NCBI RefSeq assembly: GCF_039503195.1
Contig: NZ_JBCJKP010000001.1
Span: forward strand, 9,300,001 to 9,364,000
Origin: Streptomyces mirabilis
Lineage (GTDB): Bacteria > Actinomycetota > Actinomycetes > Streptomycetales > Streptomycetaceae
Length of the DNA: 64,000 bases
Direction of reading: 5' to 3'
Below, in pieces: positions 34,509-44,313 of the stretch. Positions within the stretch are counted from its first letter, which is position 1; each line of letters opens with the position of its first letter. The translations under genes were made by a program, and so were the position numbers. The notes below the pieces were generated by a model, which did not search any database, was not told where the DNA came from, and saw nothing but the letters and a program-made list of their open reading frames with translations.

Positions 34509-35060
34509 CTAGGTTCGCGAGATCGCTTTTGGCGAAGGCCTCATCGCCCTGAGTACGGCGACGCCGATGTGCCTGCCGCGGATCAGCGAGGAGGACAAGG
34601 CGGAGTCGAAGAAGGAGGCTCCGGGCAGGACCGTCACGGCCTCCATCCGGGCGTTGACCAGATCCGAATCGACCTGGTCCTCGGTGGGATACAGGTGTCC
34701 AAGGCCATCAGTTACTCACCGTCCGCTGCTCGATCGATCCCACCCGGCTCCACGAGTTCCTCCACCTGGGCGACGATGATCCGCTCGGCCGTCGCGGCCA
34801 GGGGGAAGCTGCGGGTCGACTTGCTGAACACCGGATTCCCGTGCCGGTCTCCCTCAGCGGCGCGCACCAGCGCGAAGTCTGTGCTGGATCCCCCGCTCCA
34901 GCAGGTACTCGGTGCCGTCGAAGTCCCGGCCCTCCATGGCCGGCGAGGTCAAAGCGACCCCGCCGGACCAGAGTTCGTCCCCCGCAACTTGCGGCCGTCG
35001 TTCGGCGCCGCCAGGTACGTCTTGCCCGTACGTACGGCGTGCTCCTCTCCGGCGAAGAGA
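34509..35060 (-). pseudogene. 3-oxoacid CoA-transferase subunits A and B, relics
   Basis: On the minus strand: SPAMEGRDFDGTEYLLERGI, then shifted GDRHGNPVFSKSTRSFPLAA and ERIIVAQVEELVEPGGID (end of subunit A), then another frame MEAVTVLPGASFFDSALSSS followed by LIRGRHIGVAVLRAM ending at TAG 34509 (subunit B, with the GASFFDS and IRGGH(V/I)DVAVLGA motifs). The catalytic Glu segment and the beginnings of both subunits are missing and several frames are used. Ancestral role: CoA transfer from succinyl-CoA to acetoacetate or a dicarboxylate. Confidence 0.75.
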
Positions 35061-35156
35061 TCTGGTCGGCGCGCAACCTGCGTCGGGCTGGGAGGAGGGG
35101 ACGGCGCGCAACCGACAGTCCCCCGAGTGCGAGCGCCCGTCACAGGGGGACCGGCG

Positions 35157-35185
35157 TTGAGGGCACGCATGGCCTGCGGCATGCT
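35157..35185 (+). promoter_or_regulatory. Possible leaderless promoter of the LAL regulator
   Basis: TTGAGG (35157-35162), 17-base spacer, CATGCT (35180-35185), six bases to ATG 35192. No ribosome site precedes the ATG, so transcription may start at or next to it. The -10 hexamer is imperfect. Confidence 0.35.
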
Positions 35186-35191
35186 TGCCCC

Positions 35192-38044
35192 ATGCGCAGC
35201 ACAGACCCCACGGGCGACCTGGACCCCGGGCGCGGGAACCAGGCTGGGACGGGGCTGCGCCTCAGGGGACGGGACCGTGAGATCGCGGCTGTCCGCGCGG
35301 CTCTGGTGACGGTGCGTGCTGGACGGGGCGCCTGCGTCGTCGTGGAAGGCGCGCCCGGCGTCGGCAAGAGCCGGCTGCTCGCGGAGCTGGACGAGCGGGC
35401 GCAGCGGTGCGGGTTCGACGTGGTCTCCGTACGGGCCGACGAGTTCGATCAGTATGCGGCAGGAGCCGCCCTGCAGTCCGTCCTGCAGGCCTCCGACGGT
35501 TCCGCCCGAGCTGCCGCAGCCGTGAACGACCAGCGGCTCTGGCTGCTGGACAGCATCGCGGACGCTCTGGAGGAACGGGCTCAGCGCGCGCCGGTGCTTG
35601 TGCTCGTGGACGACGCGCAATGGGCGGATCCGGCCACGCTCTTCGCGCTGCGTACGCTGCCCGGACGACTGGCAGCCTCGCGGATCCTGTGGGTGCTGGC
35701 GGTACGGTCGGAGGCCGAGCGGCCGACCGTGGCCAGGGTGCGGGAGGACCTCGAACGGCTCGGGGCCCGATGGCTGACCCTCGGCCCTCTGCCACAGCAG
35801 GAACTGGAGAACATCGCGGCCGACATGCTCGGGGCGAAGCCTTCCCCACATCTGGCCAGGATGTTGCGAGGCGTCGCGGGCAATCCGTTCTTGGCGATCG
35901 AACTGGTGCGCTCTTTTCCTGACACGGATGCGGTCAAAGTGGAGGCGAGCGCGGCCGGCCGGCTGTACCGCGACATCCCCGTCGGCTTCCGCCAGAGTGT
36001 CGCCGCCCGGCTGGAGCAGCTCCCGGAGGATGCCGTGCGCCTGCTCCAGATCGGCTCCGTCCTCGGCCGCGAATTCGACTTCGGCACGGTCGCCCGCATG
36101 CTAGGCAGGCAGGTCGGCAGCCTGCTGTCAGGCGTGGAGGCCGCCCTGAACGCCGGTCTGCTCGCGGCGGAAGGCCCGCGACTCGCCTTCCGCCACGATC
36201 TCCTGCGGCAGGCCGTCCACGAGAACCTACCGCCGGCCGTACGGACCGCTCTGCACCGGGAGGCCGCCGAGAGTCTGCGCGCCACCGGGGCACGATCGGC
36301 GGAGGTGGCCTGGCATGTCGTCATGGCGGGCGGCCCGGTCGACGACGACGCCGTGGCCTCGCTGCACACCGCCGTACGGGAACTGTCCTCGACGGCACCC
36401 GACGCGGCCGCCGACTTCGCTCAGCGGATCGCCGGCCTGCTGCCCCCGCGCGACCGGCGTCGCGTCAGTCTGTTGACCGACGCTGCCGAGTACCTCGGCA
36501 GGACCCGCCGGGTTCACGAGGCGCTCGATCTGGTCGACGCCGCCCTCTCGGACGGCCTGGAGCCGCTACCGGAGGCAAACCTGCGCCTGGTGGCTGCCGA
36601 AATACACCAGGCCGCGGGAGACGACGCCGCCGCCATGACACACCTGCAGGAGGCTCTGGACCTCCCCGCGCTGCCGTCAGACCTACGTGCCCTGCTGCTG
36701 AAGACCCAAGCGACGGGCCACGTGTACCTCGGGAACATCACCGCTGCCGAGCAGACGGACACCGGCCTGGTCGCGACCTCCTACCGGAGCCACGATCCGG
36801 CAGTCGTCGTCAGCGGCATGGTGTTCCAGTCGCAGACGTTCTTCTACCGTGGGCGCTTGGCCCGAGCTCTGGAGCTTGCCGAGGCAGCCACCGCACGCGC
36901 CTACACCGAGCCCACCGTGCCCTACCTGCGGCCCCCGAGAATTCCGGCGCTGTGGCTGGCCATTGTGCTGACCACCACTGACCGGCTTGCGGACACCGAG
37001 CGGGTGCTGCGCGAGGGACAGCACGAAGCGGAGGCGCTGGGCCTCGGCTGGTCACTTCCCCACTGGCACGCTCGCCGTGCCTGCGCCCTGCTCGAACAGG
37101 GCGCGCTGGACGACGCGGCCGTGGAGGCCGAGGCCGGTCTGGCGGTGGCGGACGAACTTGAGATCACCCAGCCGAATCCGCTGGCTCGCTCCGTGCTGGC
37201 ACTGGTGGAGATCAGGCGCGGTGACCTTGCCAGGGCGAGGGACCATCTCCGCGCCGCCGAAGCCGGCTCCGGCACGAACGCGCAGCGGTACGGCCTGTGG
37301 GTGGCTCTCGCGCGCGCCTGCCTGGCGGACGCGGAGGGCCGGGACAAGGCAGCGGCAGCGGCACTCACAGGCAGCTTCGAAGACAACGAGCCGACGCGGC
37401 TGCTCGCCCTTCCGCCGTCCCACTGGCCTGGAATCGTGCGTATCGCGCTGCGCGGCGAGGAGCCGTCGGTCGCGCAGGCTGTGTCCGGCGTACTACGCAC
37501 CCTGACCGCCCGGGACGACAGTCAGGAGATCATCGCGGCCGTCCGTGCCCATGTGGACGGTCTGCTCCACAGCGACCGCCGTGCACTCACGTCCGCCATC
37601 ACCAGCTACCGGAGCACCGGCAGGCGACTGGCTCTGGCCGCGGCATGCGAGGACCTCGGCGAGCTCATGTCCACATCAGTCGATACGGCGCAGGCGATCC
37701 GGTGCCTCGAAGAAGCGGGTCAGCTGGCGTTGGCCTCGGGAGCCCTGCGCGATCACGAACGGATCCGGCGGCGCCTACGGCAGCTCGGCGTGCGCGCGGG
37801 CGCCGCGCGGCACGACACGGTCAGCTCCCCGGGGTGGGGGAGTCTGACCCAATCCGAGCGGAAGCTGATCCCGCTCGTCGTGGACGGCCTCACCAATCGG
37901 GCGATCGCCGACCGGCTCCACGTTTCCGTGCACACCGTCAACACCCACATGAGGCACATCTTCACCAAACTCGGCATCAACACCCGCGTCGAACTGACCC
38001 GCTTGGCCGTCGAACGGGGCGATATCGCCGACGGGGCCGAGTGA
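35192..38044 (+). CDS. Large ATP-binding LuxR-family regulator (LAL)
   Basis: 950-residue transcription activator of the MalT/LAL type. AAA ATPase at the N-terminus: Walker A VVEGAPGVGKSRLLAEL (about residue 50), Walker B PVLVLVDDAQWADPATL (about 135). A long TPR-like helical middle (about 400-860) senses ligand or partner. C-terminal LuxR helix-turn-helix: LTQSERKLIPLVVDGLTNRA then IADRLHVSVHTVNTHMRHIF. ATG 35192 is chosen because the earlier frame overlaps the CoA-transferase relic and no ribosome site is found there. Often such genes are pathway-specific activators; the adjacent acyl-CoA dehydrogenase reads the other way. Target unknown. Confidence 0.9.
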   Translation: MRSTDPTGDLDPGRGNQAGTGLRLRGRDREIAAVRAALVTVRAGRGACVVVEGAPGVGKSRLLAELDERAQRCGFDVVSVRADEFDQYAAGAALQSVLQASDGSARAAAAVNDQRLWLLDSIADALEERAQRAPVLVLVDDAQWADPATLFALRTLPGRLAASRILWVLAVRSEAERPTVARVREDLERLGARWLTLGPLPQQELENIAADMLGAKPSPHLARMLRGVAGNPFLAIELVRSFPDTDAVKVEASAAGRLYRDIPVGFRQSVAARLEQLPEDAVRLLQIGSVLGREFDFGTVARMLGRQVGSLLSGVEAALNAGLLAAEGPRLAFRHDLLRQAVHENLPPAVRTALHREAAESLRATGARSAEVAWHVVMAGGPVDDDAVASLHTAVRELSSTAPDAAADFAQRIAGLLPPRDRRRVSLLTDAAEYLGRTRRVHEALDLVDAALSDGLEPLPEANLRLVAAEIHQAAGDDAAAMTHLQEALDLPALPSDLRALLLKTQATGHVYLGNITAAEQTDTGLVATSYRSHDPAVVVSGMVFQSQTFFYRGRLARALELAEAATARAYTEPTVPYLRPPRIPALWLAIVLTTTDRLADTERVLREGQHEAEALGLGWSLPHWHARRACALLEQGALDDAAVEAEAGLAVADELEITQPNPLARSVLALVEIRRGDLARARDHLRAAEAGSGTNAQRYGLWVALARACLADAEGRDKAAAAALTGSFEDNEPTRLLALPPSHWPGIVRIALRGEEPSVAQAVSGVLRTLTARDDSQEIIAAVRAHVDGLLHSDRRALTSAITSYRSTGRRLALAAACEDLGELMSTSVDTAQAIRCLEEAGQLALASGALRDHERIRRRLRQLGVRAGAARHDTVSSPGWGSLTQSERKLIPLVVDGLTNRAIADRLHVSVHTVNTHMRHIFTKLGINTRVELTRLAVERGDIADGAE

Positions 38045-38441
38045 GCGGTGCCCCGGCCCGGGAGGTGCGGCCTGCAACGCTGAGGGTGAAGCCGATGAGC
38101 ATGCGCCTACGACGAGCACCGACGGGTTCGGCGCCATGCCCGAAAACGGGCCTTCGACCCCCGCGAGGGTCTGTGCGGGCCGGCCGGCATCGCGCTTTGT
38201 CGTGAGGACACGTGCACACAGCCGGCCTCTGCGGCCGCAACAGGTTGGACTCCCGACTCTGCGGCCTTCGCGCTCCTGCTCCGCGTCTGCGAACCGGATC
38301 TGCGACCTGTGTATCCCGGCGAACGCCGACTAGTTGTGGCGCAAGTGGCAGCCGAGGTGATGACTGCCGTCGCGAGTTGAACACTGACGCAAGCCTGGTT
38401 CCCCCAGGGGCTGCTTACTTCCTCGGAGAGTGCAGCACGGC
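38045..38441. other. Convergent gap with a possible gene remnant
   Basis: No full gene. One frame reads AFALLLRVCEPDLRPVYPGE then RRLVVAQVAAEVMTAVAS and stops, which looks like the end of a real protein but has no start or recognisable family. The stretch separates the convergent LAL and acyl-CoA dehydrogenase genes. Confidence 0.35.
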
Positions 38442-39647
38442 TCACACGAAGGCGCTCTGCCCGGTGATGGACTTGCCGACTATGAGGGTTTGCATCTGGC
38501 GGGTGCCCTCGTAGGAGTAGAGGGCCTCGGCGTCGGCGAAGAACCGTGCGATGTCGTAGTCGAGGACGATGCCGTTGCCGCCGAAGATCTCGCGGCTGAA
38601 CGCGACGACCTCCCGCATCCGGGACGTGGTGAACCCCTTGGCCAGCGCCGAGTGGTCATCGCGGAAGATGCCCTGGTCCTGCAGTCGAGCGAGCTGTACC
38701 AGCATGCCCCAGGAGGCGGTGATGTCGCCCAGGCTCTTCACCAGGAGGTCCTGCACCATCTGGAACCCGGCGATAGGACGCCCGAACTGCTGACGCTCCT
38801 TGGCGTAGGCGAGTGCGAGCTCATAGGCACCGATCATGACACCCAGAGCCTGCCAGGCGACACCGCTGCGCGTGAAGCGCAGGATCTCCGCGACGTCCCT
38901 GAAGGAGTTGATGTTCTGGAGGCGGTTCGCCTCCGGCACCCGTACGTCGTTCAGGGCGATCTCGGCGTTCTGTACGATCCGCAGCGCAATCTTGCCCTCG
39001 ATCTTCACCGGCACGAAGCCGGGGGTGTCTTTCTCGACGACGAAGCCCTTGACCTGGTTGTCGTCTACGTCCCGCGCCCACACCACGACGTGGTCGGCGA
39101 AGGTGGCGTTGCCGATCCACCGCTTCGCGCCGTTGAGGACCCAGGTGTCGCCCTGGAGCTTGGCGGTGGTGCGCATGCCACCGGAGACGTCGGAGCCACC
39201 CAGCGGCTCGGTCATGGCGAAAGCGCCGATCTTCTCCATCGAGGCCATGGCGGGCAGCCACCTCTGACGCTGCTCCTGGTCGCCGCCGGTGTAGATGGAG
39301 TAGAAGCTGAGCCCATTGTGAACGCCGAAGAAGGTGGCGACCGAGGCGTCGACGCGACTCATCTCCATCGCGAGCATGCCGCCGAGCAGATGGCTGACTG
39401 CAGGCAGGTGCTCACCGTAACCCTCGTAAGACAGGGCGGTCAGCCCGCTCCCGCGGAACTTCTCGATCAGTTCCATGGGGAACTCGCCCTTGTCCCAGTA
39501 CCTGTTGACCATCGGCTTCACTTCGTCACGCAGGAAGGCGCGGGCCTTGCGCAGCATCTTGCGCTCGTCGTCCGGGAGGAGCGCCTCGTAGAGGTAGAAG
39601 TCGGCGCCCAGCAGGTCGTCCGGCGGTGCAGGGGGAGTGGTGGTCAT
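38442..39647 (-). CDS. Acyl-CoA dehydrogenase, glutaryl-CoA dehydrogenase-like
   Basis: 401-residue flavoprotein of the acyl-CoA dehydrogenase family. Signature 1 is [20 protein letters not shown], followed by [20 protein letters not shown]; signature 2 region [21 protein letters not shown]-terminal catalytic Glu in [16 protein letters not shown], the position and YEGT motif typical of glutaryl-CoA and short-chain enzymes. It transfers electrons to ETF. ATG 39647 has AAGGAGAA. The CoA-transferase relic nearby suggests that both came from a former dicarboxylate or lysine degradation set. Confidence 0.9.
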   Translation of the reverse strand: MTTTPPAPPDDLLGADFYLYEALLPDDERKMLRKARAFLRDEVKPMVNRYWDKGEFPMELIEKFRGSGLTALSYEGYGEHLPAVSHLLGGMLAMEMSRVDASVATFFGVHNGLSFYSIYTGGDQEQRQRWLPAMASMEKIGAFAMTEPLGGSDVSGGMRTTAKLQGDTWVLNGAKRWIGNATFADHVVVWARDVDDNQVKGFVVEKDTPGFVPVKIEGKIALRIVQNAEIALNDVRVPEANRLQNINSFRDVAEILRFTRSGVAWQALGVMIGAYELALAYAKERQQFGRPIAGFQMVQDLLVKSLGDITASWGMLVQLARLQDQGIFRDDHSALAKGFTTSRMREVVAFSREIFGGNGIVLDYDIARFFADAEALYSYEGTRQMQTLIVGKSITGQSAFV

Positions 39648-40162
39648 GTCAGTTCTCCTTTTGGTGTCGGACATGGCAGAGGCGGTCCAGGGCGAACGAG
39701 CTGGCGAGGTATCCGTGGCCGCGGGCCTCGCTGTCCTGACCAGGGGTGTCCTCAAAGGTCAGCGTGATGTTGTCGGCGTTCGCTGCCAGGCCGTCTTCGC
39801 GTAAGGGTGTGGCGCGTCGGCCTTCTGCAGGAGCGGGTCAGTGACGGCCGGATCGATGGCCGGCCAGTTCGGCAGGCGTGCGCAGGTCGAGGTCCAGCAT
39901 GGCGACGGACCACGGAGGGCACGGCTCGACGGCGGGAAGCCGGCGTCCGTTCCCGTTGCCGTCTCACCATGACAGACGCTGCCAGACGGCCCGGTTTCTG
40001 GCTGAGCCCATCCAACAAGTCGTGTCCAACTCCATATTCTGCGCACCTTCGCGTCTTGGAGGCTCTTCGATTCCAGACCACCAGTTGACCGACGAGCCAC
40101 CCCGTTTGTGACGGCTGCCGACACGTGGTTCGTCCGACTGAGAGGGGTGAGAGTGCGAGGAG
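39648..40162. other. Upstream gap of the acyl-CoA dehydrogenase gene
   Basis: No supported gene. On the minus strand a short frame (DLDLRTPAELAGH, then after a stop [20 protein letters not shown]) ending directly before the dehydrogenase ribosome site looks protein-like but is broken; family not recognised. The remainder has poor coding character. Confidence 0.35.
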
Positions 40163-40786
40163 TCAATGGGGCATCAGAAGCATGACCACCGTGCCCATGG
40201 CGGTCGCACCGTCCCAGAAGCGGTTGCAAGCACTCTTGACGCTGGTCGAGTTGTCGGCCGTTTCGGTGGTTGCGCGCAGTGCAGGCATGCCACGGGTCAG
40301 CGAGCGAAGAGAACATGTGAGGAGGTACAGCGCGAGCACTCCTGTGACGACGCTGTCGGCCTTCGACTCACCCATGGAGTGGCTGAGATGCATGGCCTGG
40401 TGCGCTGTCGGAACGCCCTCGGCCATGGTCTGGTGCGAATGGCCCGCCGCGCGGTACGACATCCAGGTCATCGCCGCCATGCCGACCGCGTAGGGCAGCC
40501 TCCTCGCGGTTGCCGACAGCTGTCGCTCCTGGCCACTGTTGACAGCGGTCAGCGGGAACCACAGTGCGGCGGCGGCGAAGAAGACCGACTGCGGCAGCTC
40601 CGGCAGAGCGCGGCCCCAGCTCCACGGCATCACGGCCATGGCCAGGGCCATGGCGGCGTGCAGCAGATGGTCGACGCGGCTGCGGCAAGCGCGAGTCCGT
40701 GTCAGGACACCCTGCCGGAGCGCGCGGACAGCGGCCGCTGTGAACAGGGCGGTCAGCATGTAGTCGACAACTTCAGTGGCACTCAT
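40163..40786 (-). CDS. DUF5134-like membrane protein
   Basis: 207-residue membrane protein with about six hydrophobic helices (near 8-22, 38-56, 65-83, 98-116, 142-160, 185-205). Between helices four and five lies a His/Met-rich loop (GHSHQTMAEGVPTAHQAMHL then SHSMGES), which suggests copper or other soft-metal binding; DUF5134 proteins are found near copper and redox genes in actinomycetes. ATG 40786 has GAGGG. A decayed copy lies at 34045-34500. Confidence 0.8.
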   Translation of the reverse strand: MSATEVVDYMLTALFTAAAVRALRQGVLTRTRACRSRVDHLLHAAMALAMAVMPWSWGRALPELPQSVFFAAAALWFPLTAVNSGQERQLSATARRLPYAVGMAAMTWMSYRAAGHSHQTMAEGVPTAHQAMHLSHSMGESKADSVVTGVLALYLLTCSLRSLTRGMPALRATTETADNSTSVKSACNRFWDGATAMGTVVMLLMPH

Positions 40787-40856
40787 GCCGAATCGCACCC
40801 TCCCATGGAGCGGGCAGAATCCGTGTCGGAACTGCATTGTGTGAGTGGGTGGTTGG

Positions 40857-41095
40857 TCAGTCTGTGGGGCGTGGGGCGCGCAGCTGGGCCAGTTCGGCCA
40901 GTTCCCTCTCACTGACCAGTTCGAGCATGGGCTTGCCCGGTGCGCACATCATGGTCACGACGAACCGAGTCCGCGTATCCCCAAGCGCGTTGCCGTCCTG
41001 GTAATGGATCACATCACCACCCGGCTCCCAGAACGTCCCGCCGGCTTCGATCACGCGCTCGGGCTCGCCCTCAAGCTCGAAGGGACCGCTCCTTC
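40857..41095 (-). pseudogene. C-terminal cupin fragment
   Basis: The frame SGPFELEGEPERVIEAGGTF then WEPGGDVIHYQDGNALGDTR through MLELVSERELAELAQL to APRPTD and stop matches the C-terminal half of the cupin gene at 33528-33965 nearly residue for residue. The N-terminal His cluster is absent; the left-hand break lies inside the end of the HAD gene. Confidence 0.8.
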
Positions 41096-41701
41096 GACCC
41101 CCAGTAGTTCTCCGAGTCGTGTCGTGGAGTGCTCTGCGCTGCGATGCAGGACAGTGGCCATTCCCAGTGCCCCGGCGGGCGGCAGGTTCACCGCGTTGTC
41201 GTCGATGAAGACGCATTCCTCGCCGGGTACTTCGAGCATCTTGAGGATGAGCTCGTACACAGCCGGCTCCGGTTTCCGCAGTCCGTGCTGCCCGGAAATG
41301 AGCGCCACGTCGAAGGCCGCGTCGATGTCGAAGCCTCGATACATGTTCCATGGCGCCAAGCCCATGCTGTTGGACAGCAGACCAATCCTCAGTCCGCAGT
41401 CGCGGGCCCTGGCCAGCACCGACACCATGGATTCGTCGAGACGGGAATCCGCGAAGATCCGTCCCAGAAGGTTGGTGCTGTCGATGCCCAGTGCCTGGCC
41501 CATGCGACGGTTCCAATCGAACTGAGTGGCCCTGCCGCGTTCGAGGTCGTGAGTGAGCGAGACCATTGCCGGGTTCCGATACCAGGAGTGCTCCACCGCT
41601 CCTTCGGAAAGGCCTTCACGGGCTTCGAAGCCACGCACCGCATCATCGAGCGATGTCGTGAGCACTCCCCCGTAGTCGACTATGAGACATGTTCTCGGCA
41701 C
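41051..41701 (-). CDS. HAD-superfamily phosphatase with a fused 3' end
   Basis: 216 residues. All HAD motifs are present: motif I TCLIVDYGGVLTTSLDD, motif II GLLSNSMG, motif III Lys in GLRKPEPAVYE and motif IV ECVFIDDNAVNLPPAGALGM. The family normally ends near ELLG(V/L), reached about 15 residues before the stop; the last residues (PSSLRASPSA) are read out of frame from the cupin fragment, so the native 3' end was replaced at a junction near 41095. GTG 41701 is the likely start (AGAGG upstream). Probably still folded and active on a small phosphorylated metabolite. Confidence 0.8.
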   Translation of the reverse strand: MPRTCLIVDYGGVLTTSLDDAVRGFEAREGLSEGAVEHSWYRNPAMVSLTHDLERGRATQFDWNRRMGQALGIDSTNLLGRIFADSRLDESMVSVLARARDCGLRIGLLSNSMGLAPWNMYRGFDIDAAFDVALISGQHGLRKPEPAVYELILKMLEVPGEECVFIDDNAVNLPPAGALGMATVLHRSAEHSTTRLGELLGVEGAVPSSLRASPSA

Positions 41702-41740
41702 AGTGTTCCGAACCTCTCTTCCACGCCGTCTGGTTGACTC

Positions 41741-42390
41741 ATGTTGTCGCAGGGCGCCTACCAGATCAGCGCCGCGTCCTATGACATCCTGCAGGCGGAG
41801 CGTGACAGGGCACGGGTACGGCGACGGTATGCCGGTGATGTCAAGCAAGCCCGTGTCGGTGTGCTGGATGTCGGTGCCGGAATTGGCCGTGTCACGCTGA
41901 CGAGCCTCACCGAGTCGCAGGTACCGGTAGGTGCTGTCGAGCCGACACATGCCATGCGTTCGCCGTTGATGTCTCGGCTCGCGTCGAACAGACCGGCCTT
42001 CGCAAGGTGGCCTGCGTTGCGATATGCCACAACACGGTCGTCTGCCATCCCCCGACAGCCCGGCGTGCACTGTGGCCGGTCGTCGCCGACGTACCCGTGC
42101 CTGGAGGCACCTTGCTCCGTCAGCTTTCGCTGACCCGTCTCCCCCTTCGCGACACCGCATATGACCTGCCGATCCAGCGAGTTGGCGAGCACGAGTACGG
42201 GGGGACGCCTGATGACGCCGGCCGAGGCGGGCCGGATCCGGATTCGTTTCGCCTACTGGGTACGGGACGAGGGGGGCGTACTGAGTGAGCACAATGAGAC
42301 CTTCGGGATGTGGTCGGCCTCCCCCGAGAAGGTGATCGAGGAATTGAGGCAGTGCGGTTTCGCACCGTCGACCTATGGCCGCTCCGTTCA
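41741..42390 (+). pseudogene. SAM-dependent methyltransferase, frameshifted
   Basis: ATG 41741 frame: YQISAASYDILQAERDRARV, ARVGVLDVGAGIGRVTLTSL (SAM motif I), VPVGAVEPTHAMRSPLMSRL. A second frame carries CHNTVVCHPPTARRALWPVV then PGGTLLRQLSLTRLPLRDTA and RVGEHEYGG; a third carries IRIRFAYWVRDEGGVLSEHN then IEELRQCGF. Order and content fit a complete class I methyltransferase of about 240 residues, with a deletion and two shifts. Divergent from the HAD gene. Confidence 0.8.
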
Positions 42391-44013
42391 GCGCAGGTGC
42401 TCATTGGCGATCTCCTGGTACTCCTGCAAGGTCGGCTTGGGGATCTGCGAGCCCTCGCCGTAGAAGGCGCGGCTGAACTTGACACGCAGGCGCCGAGAAA
42501 GGCGGGCGTCGGCACCTGGACTCTCCGCTTTGCCGTTCGGGCCGGGTGCGATCGGCGTGTATTGCTCATGCTGTGTACGAAGGTGGAGTTCCGCCTGGCT
42601 CAGAGGCGCGTGCACCTCGACGAACTCGCCGTGCGGCAAGCGCTTGATGACACCGGTCTCGCGACCGTGCAGCACCTTGTCCCGATCTCTGCGTTGCAGA
42701 CCGAGGGCACACCGCTTCGTCACGGCGTAGGCTGCGACAGGCGCGACGAAGAGGCCGATGCGGACCGTCCACGTCACTGATTCGACCGAGAGATGGAACC
42801 GGGTGGCGATGATGTCGTTCGCGGCGCCGATGAGCGACACCAGGTAGAAGCTGATCCAGGCGGCACCGAGTGCCGTTCGCACAGGGCGGTTGCGTGGTCT
42901 GTCAAGAAGGTGCTGCTCACGATCGTCCCCGGTCACCCATGCCTCGATGAACGGATATGCGCCCATGGCCAGGAAGAGGCCGACGCCTGCCACCAGCGGA
43001 ATCAGGTTGTCCAGTGCCAGGGTGTGGCCCCAGAAGGCGATTTCCCAGCCGGGCATGACTCGCAGCAGTCCGTCCGCCACGCCCATGTACCAGTCGGGCT
43101 GCGATCCGGCCGAGACCTGGTCGACGCGGTAGGGGCCGTACAGCCAGATGGGATTGATCTGCGCGAGTGCCGCGATCGCGAAGATGACACCGGCGACCAG
43201 GAAGAAGAAGCCCGCGGACTTCACCGCCCGCACCTTGAGCGGCAGGCCCACCGCATTCTTGTTGCTCCGTCCAGGGCCTGGATACTGCGTGTGCTTGTGG
43301 TGGAGCAGCAGGATCAGATGGACCACGAGCAGTCCCACCATGATGGCTGGGATGATCAGAACATGGATTGTGTTGAAGCGCGCCACCAGTTCACTGCCCG
43401 GGAACTCGCCCCCGAAGAGAAACATCGAAAGGTAGGTTCCGACGATCGGTATGGAAAGGATCGTCCCGTTCACGACGGCGAGCCCGGTTCCGGAGAGGAG
43501 GTCATCCGGAAGGTCGTATCCGGTCAACCCTCCGAACATTCCGAGGATCAGCAACAGGAATCCGAACAGCCACTGGAATTCACGGGGCTTGCGGAAGGCG
43601 CCGGTGAAGAATACGCGCAGCATGTGGACGAGCATGGACCCGATGAACACCAGCGCTGCCCAGTGATGGGCCTGTCGGATCAACAGGCCGCCCCGGACGT
43701 CGAAGGAGAGGTGCATGGTCGAGTCGAACGCCTCCGACACCGTCTGCCCCCGCAACGGCATGTAGCTGCCGTTGTACTGCACCTCTTTCATTGACGGATG
43801 GAAGTACAGGGTCAGATAGACCCCTGTCACGATAATGACGATGAAACTGTAGAGACAGATCTCTCCCAGCAAGAAGGACCAGTGGTCCGGGAAGACCTTA
43901 CGTGCTTTAGCGCGGATCAGGCCGTAGGGGCCCAGGCGTCCGTCCGCCCAGCGGGCAATCCGATCGCCACCGCCTCCTTCGCCTGCTTCTTCTTTCTGGC
44001 TCTGATCATCCAT
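42388..44013 (-). CDS. Orphan cytochrome b of a bc1-type complex (QcrB-like)
   Basis: 541-residue integral membrane protein with the full actinobacterial QcrB layout: eight or nine helices, haem-ligand His pairs in RQAHHWAALVFIGSMLVHML and TIHVLIIPAIMVGLLVVHLI, FRKPREFQWLFGF loop, the Qo-site motif as QPDWYMG and a C-terminal cytosolic extension of about 140 residues. It would carry electrons from menaquinol towards a cytochrome c oxidase. No qcrC, qcrA or oxidase genes are adjacent, so it is an additional copy outside the main operon. ATG 44013 has AGGGG. Lies next to a WhiB gene. Confidence 0.9.
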   Translation of the reverse strand: MDDQSQKEEAGEGGGGDRIARWADGRLGPYGLIRAKARKVFPDHWSFLLGEICLYSFIVIIVTGVYLTLYFHPSMKEVQYNGSYMPLRGQTVSEAFDSTMHLSFDVRGGLLIRQAHHWAALVFIGSMLVHMLRVFFTGAFRKPREFQWLFGFLLLILGMFGGLTGYDLPDDLLSGTGLAVVNGTILSIPIVGTYLSMFLFGGEFPGSELVARFNTIHVLIIPAIMVGLLVVHLILLLHHKHTQYPGPGRSNKNAVGLPLKVRAVKSAGFFFLVAGVIFAIAALAQINPIWLYGPYRVDQVSAGSQPDWYMGVADGLLRVMPGWEIAFWGHTLALDNLIPLVAGVGLFLAMGAYPFIEAWVTGDDREQHLLDRPRNRPVRTALGAAWISFYLVSLIGAANDIIATRFHLSVESVTWTVRIGLFVAPVAAYAVTKRCALGLQRRDRDKVLHGRETGVIKRLPHGEFVEVHAPLSQAELHLRTQHEQYTPIAPGPNGKAESPGADARLSRRLRVKFSRAFYGEGSQIPKPTLQEYQEIANEHLR

Positions 44014-44313
44014 GCCCCTGCAACCATTCCTCATCCGGACCGAAAGGGACGCTCTTGATGTCATGAGCCTGTTTTGTAGCCGACAGGAAATGGATACGGC
44101 AGGTTAGTCGCCTGTCGTGGGCAGAGCTGAGACAGGCGGGGCATCAAATCTGTTTCCATCCGTGTTCCGTGTGTGCGTACGACCGAAGGTCGGACTTTCC
44201 GACGTGCTGCGCATAGCTGGGCAGCCCTGCCACGCCGCGTCGACTCAGCCCCCGCGCCGAATCCGGGATCACGGACGGTCTTCATGGTGGCTGCACTCCT
44301 TGGGCGAGCAGGC
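44014..44313. other. Intergenic stretch between WhiB and cytochrome b genes
   Basis: About 300 bases with no supported gene. It is the leader of the cytochrome b gene, and the leftward WhiB gene ends at its right edge, so both could share a transcript. No clear promoter was picked out. Confidence 0.3.
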
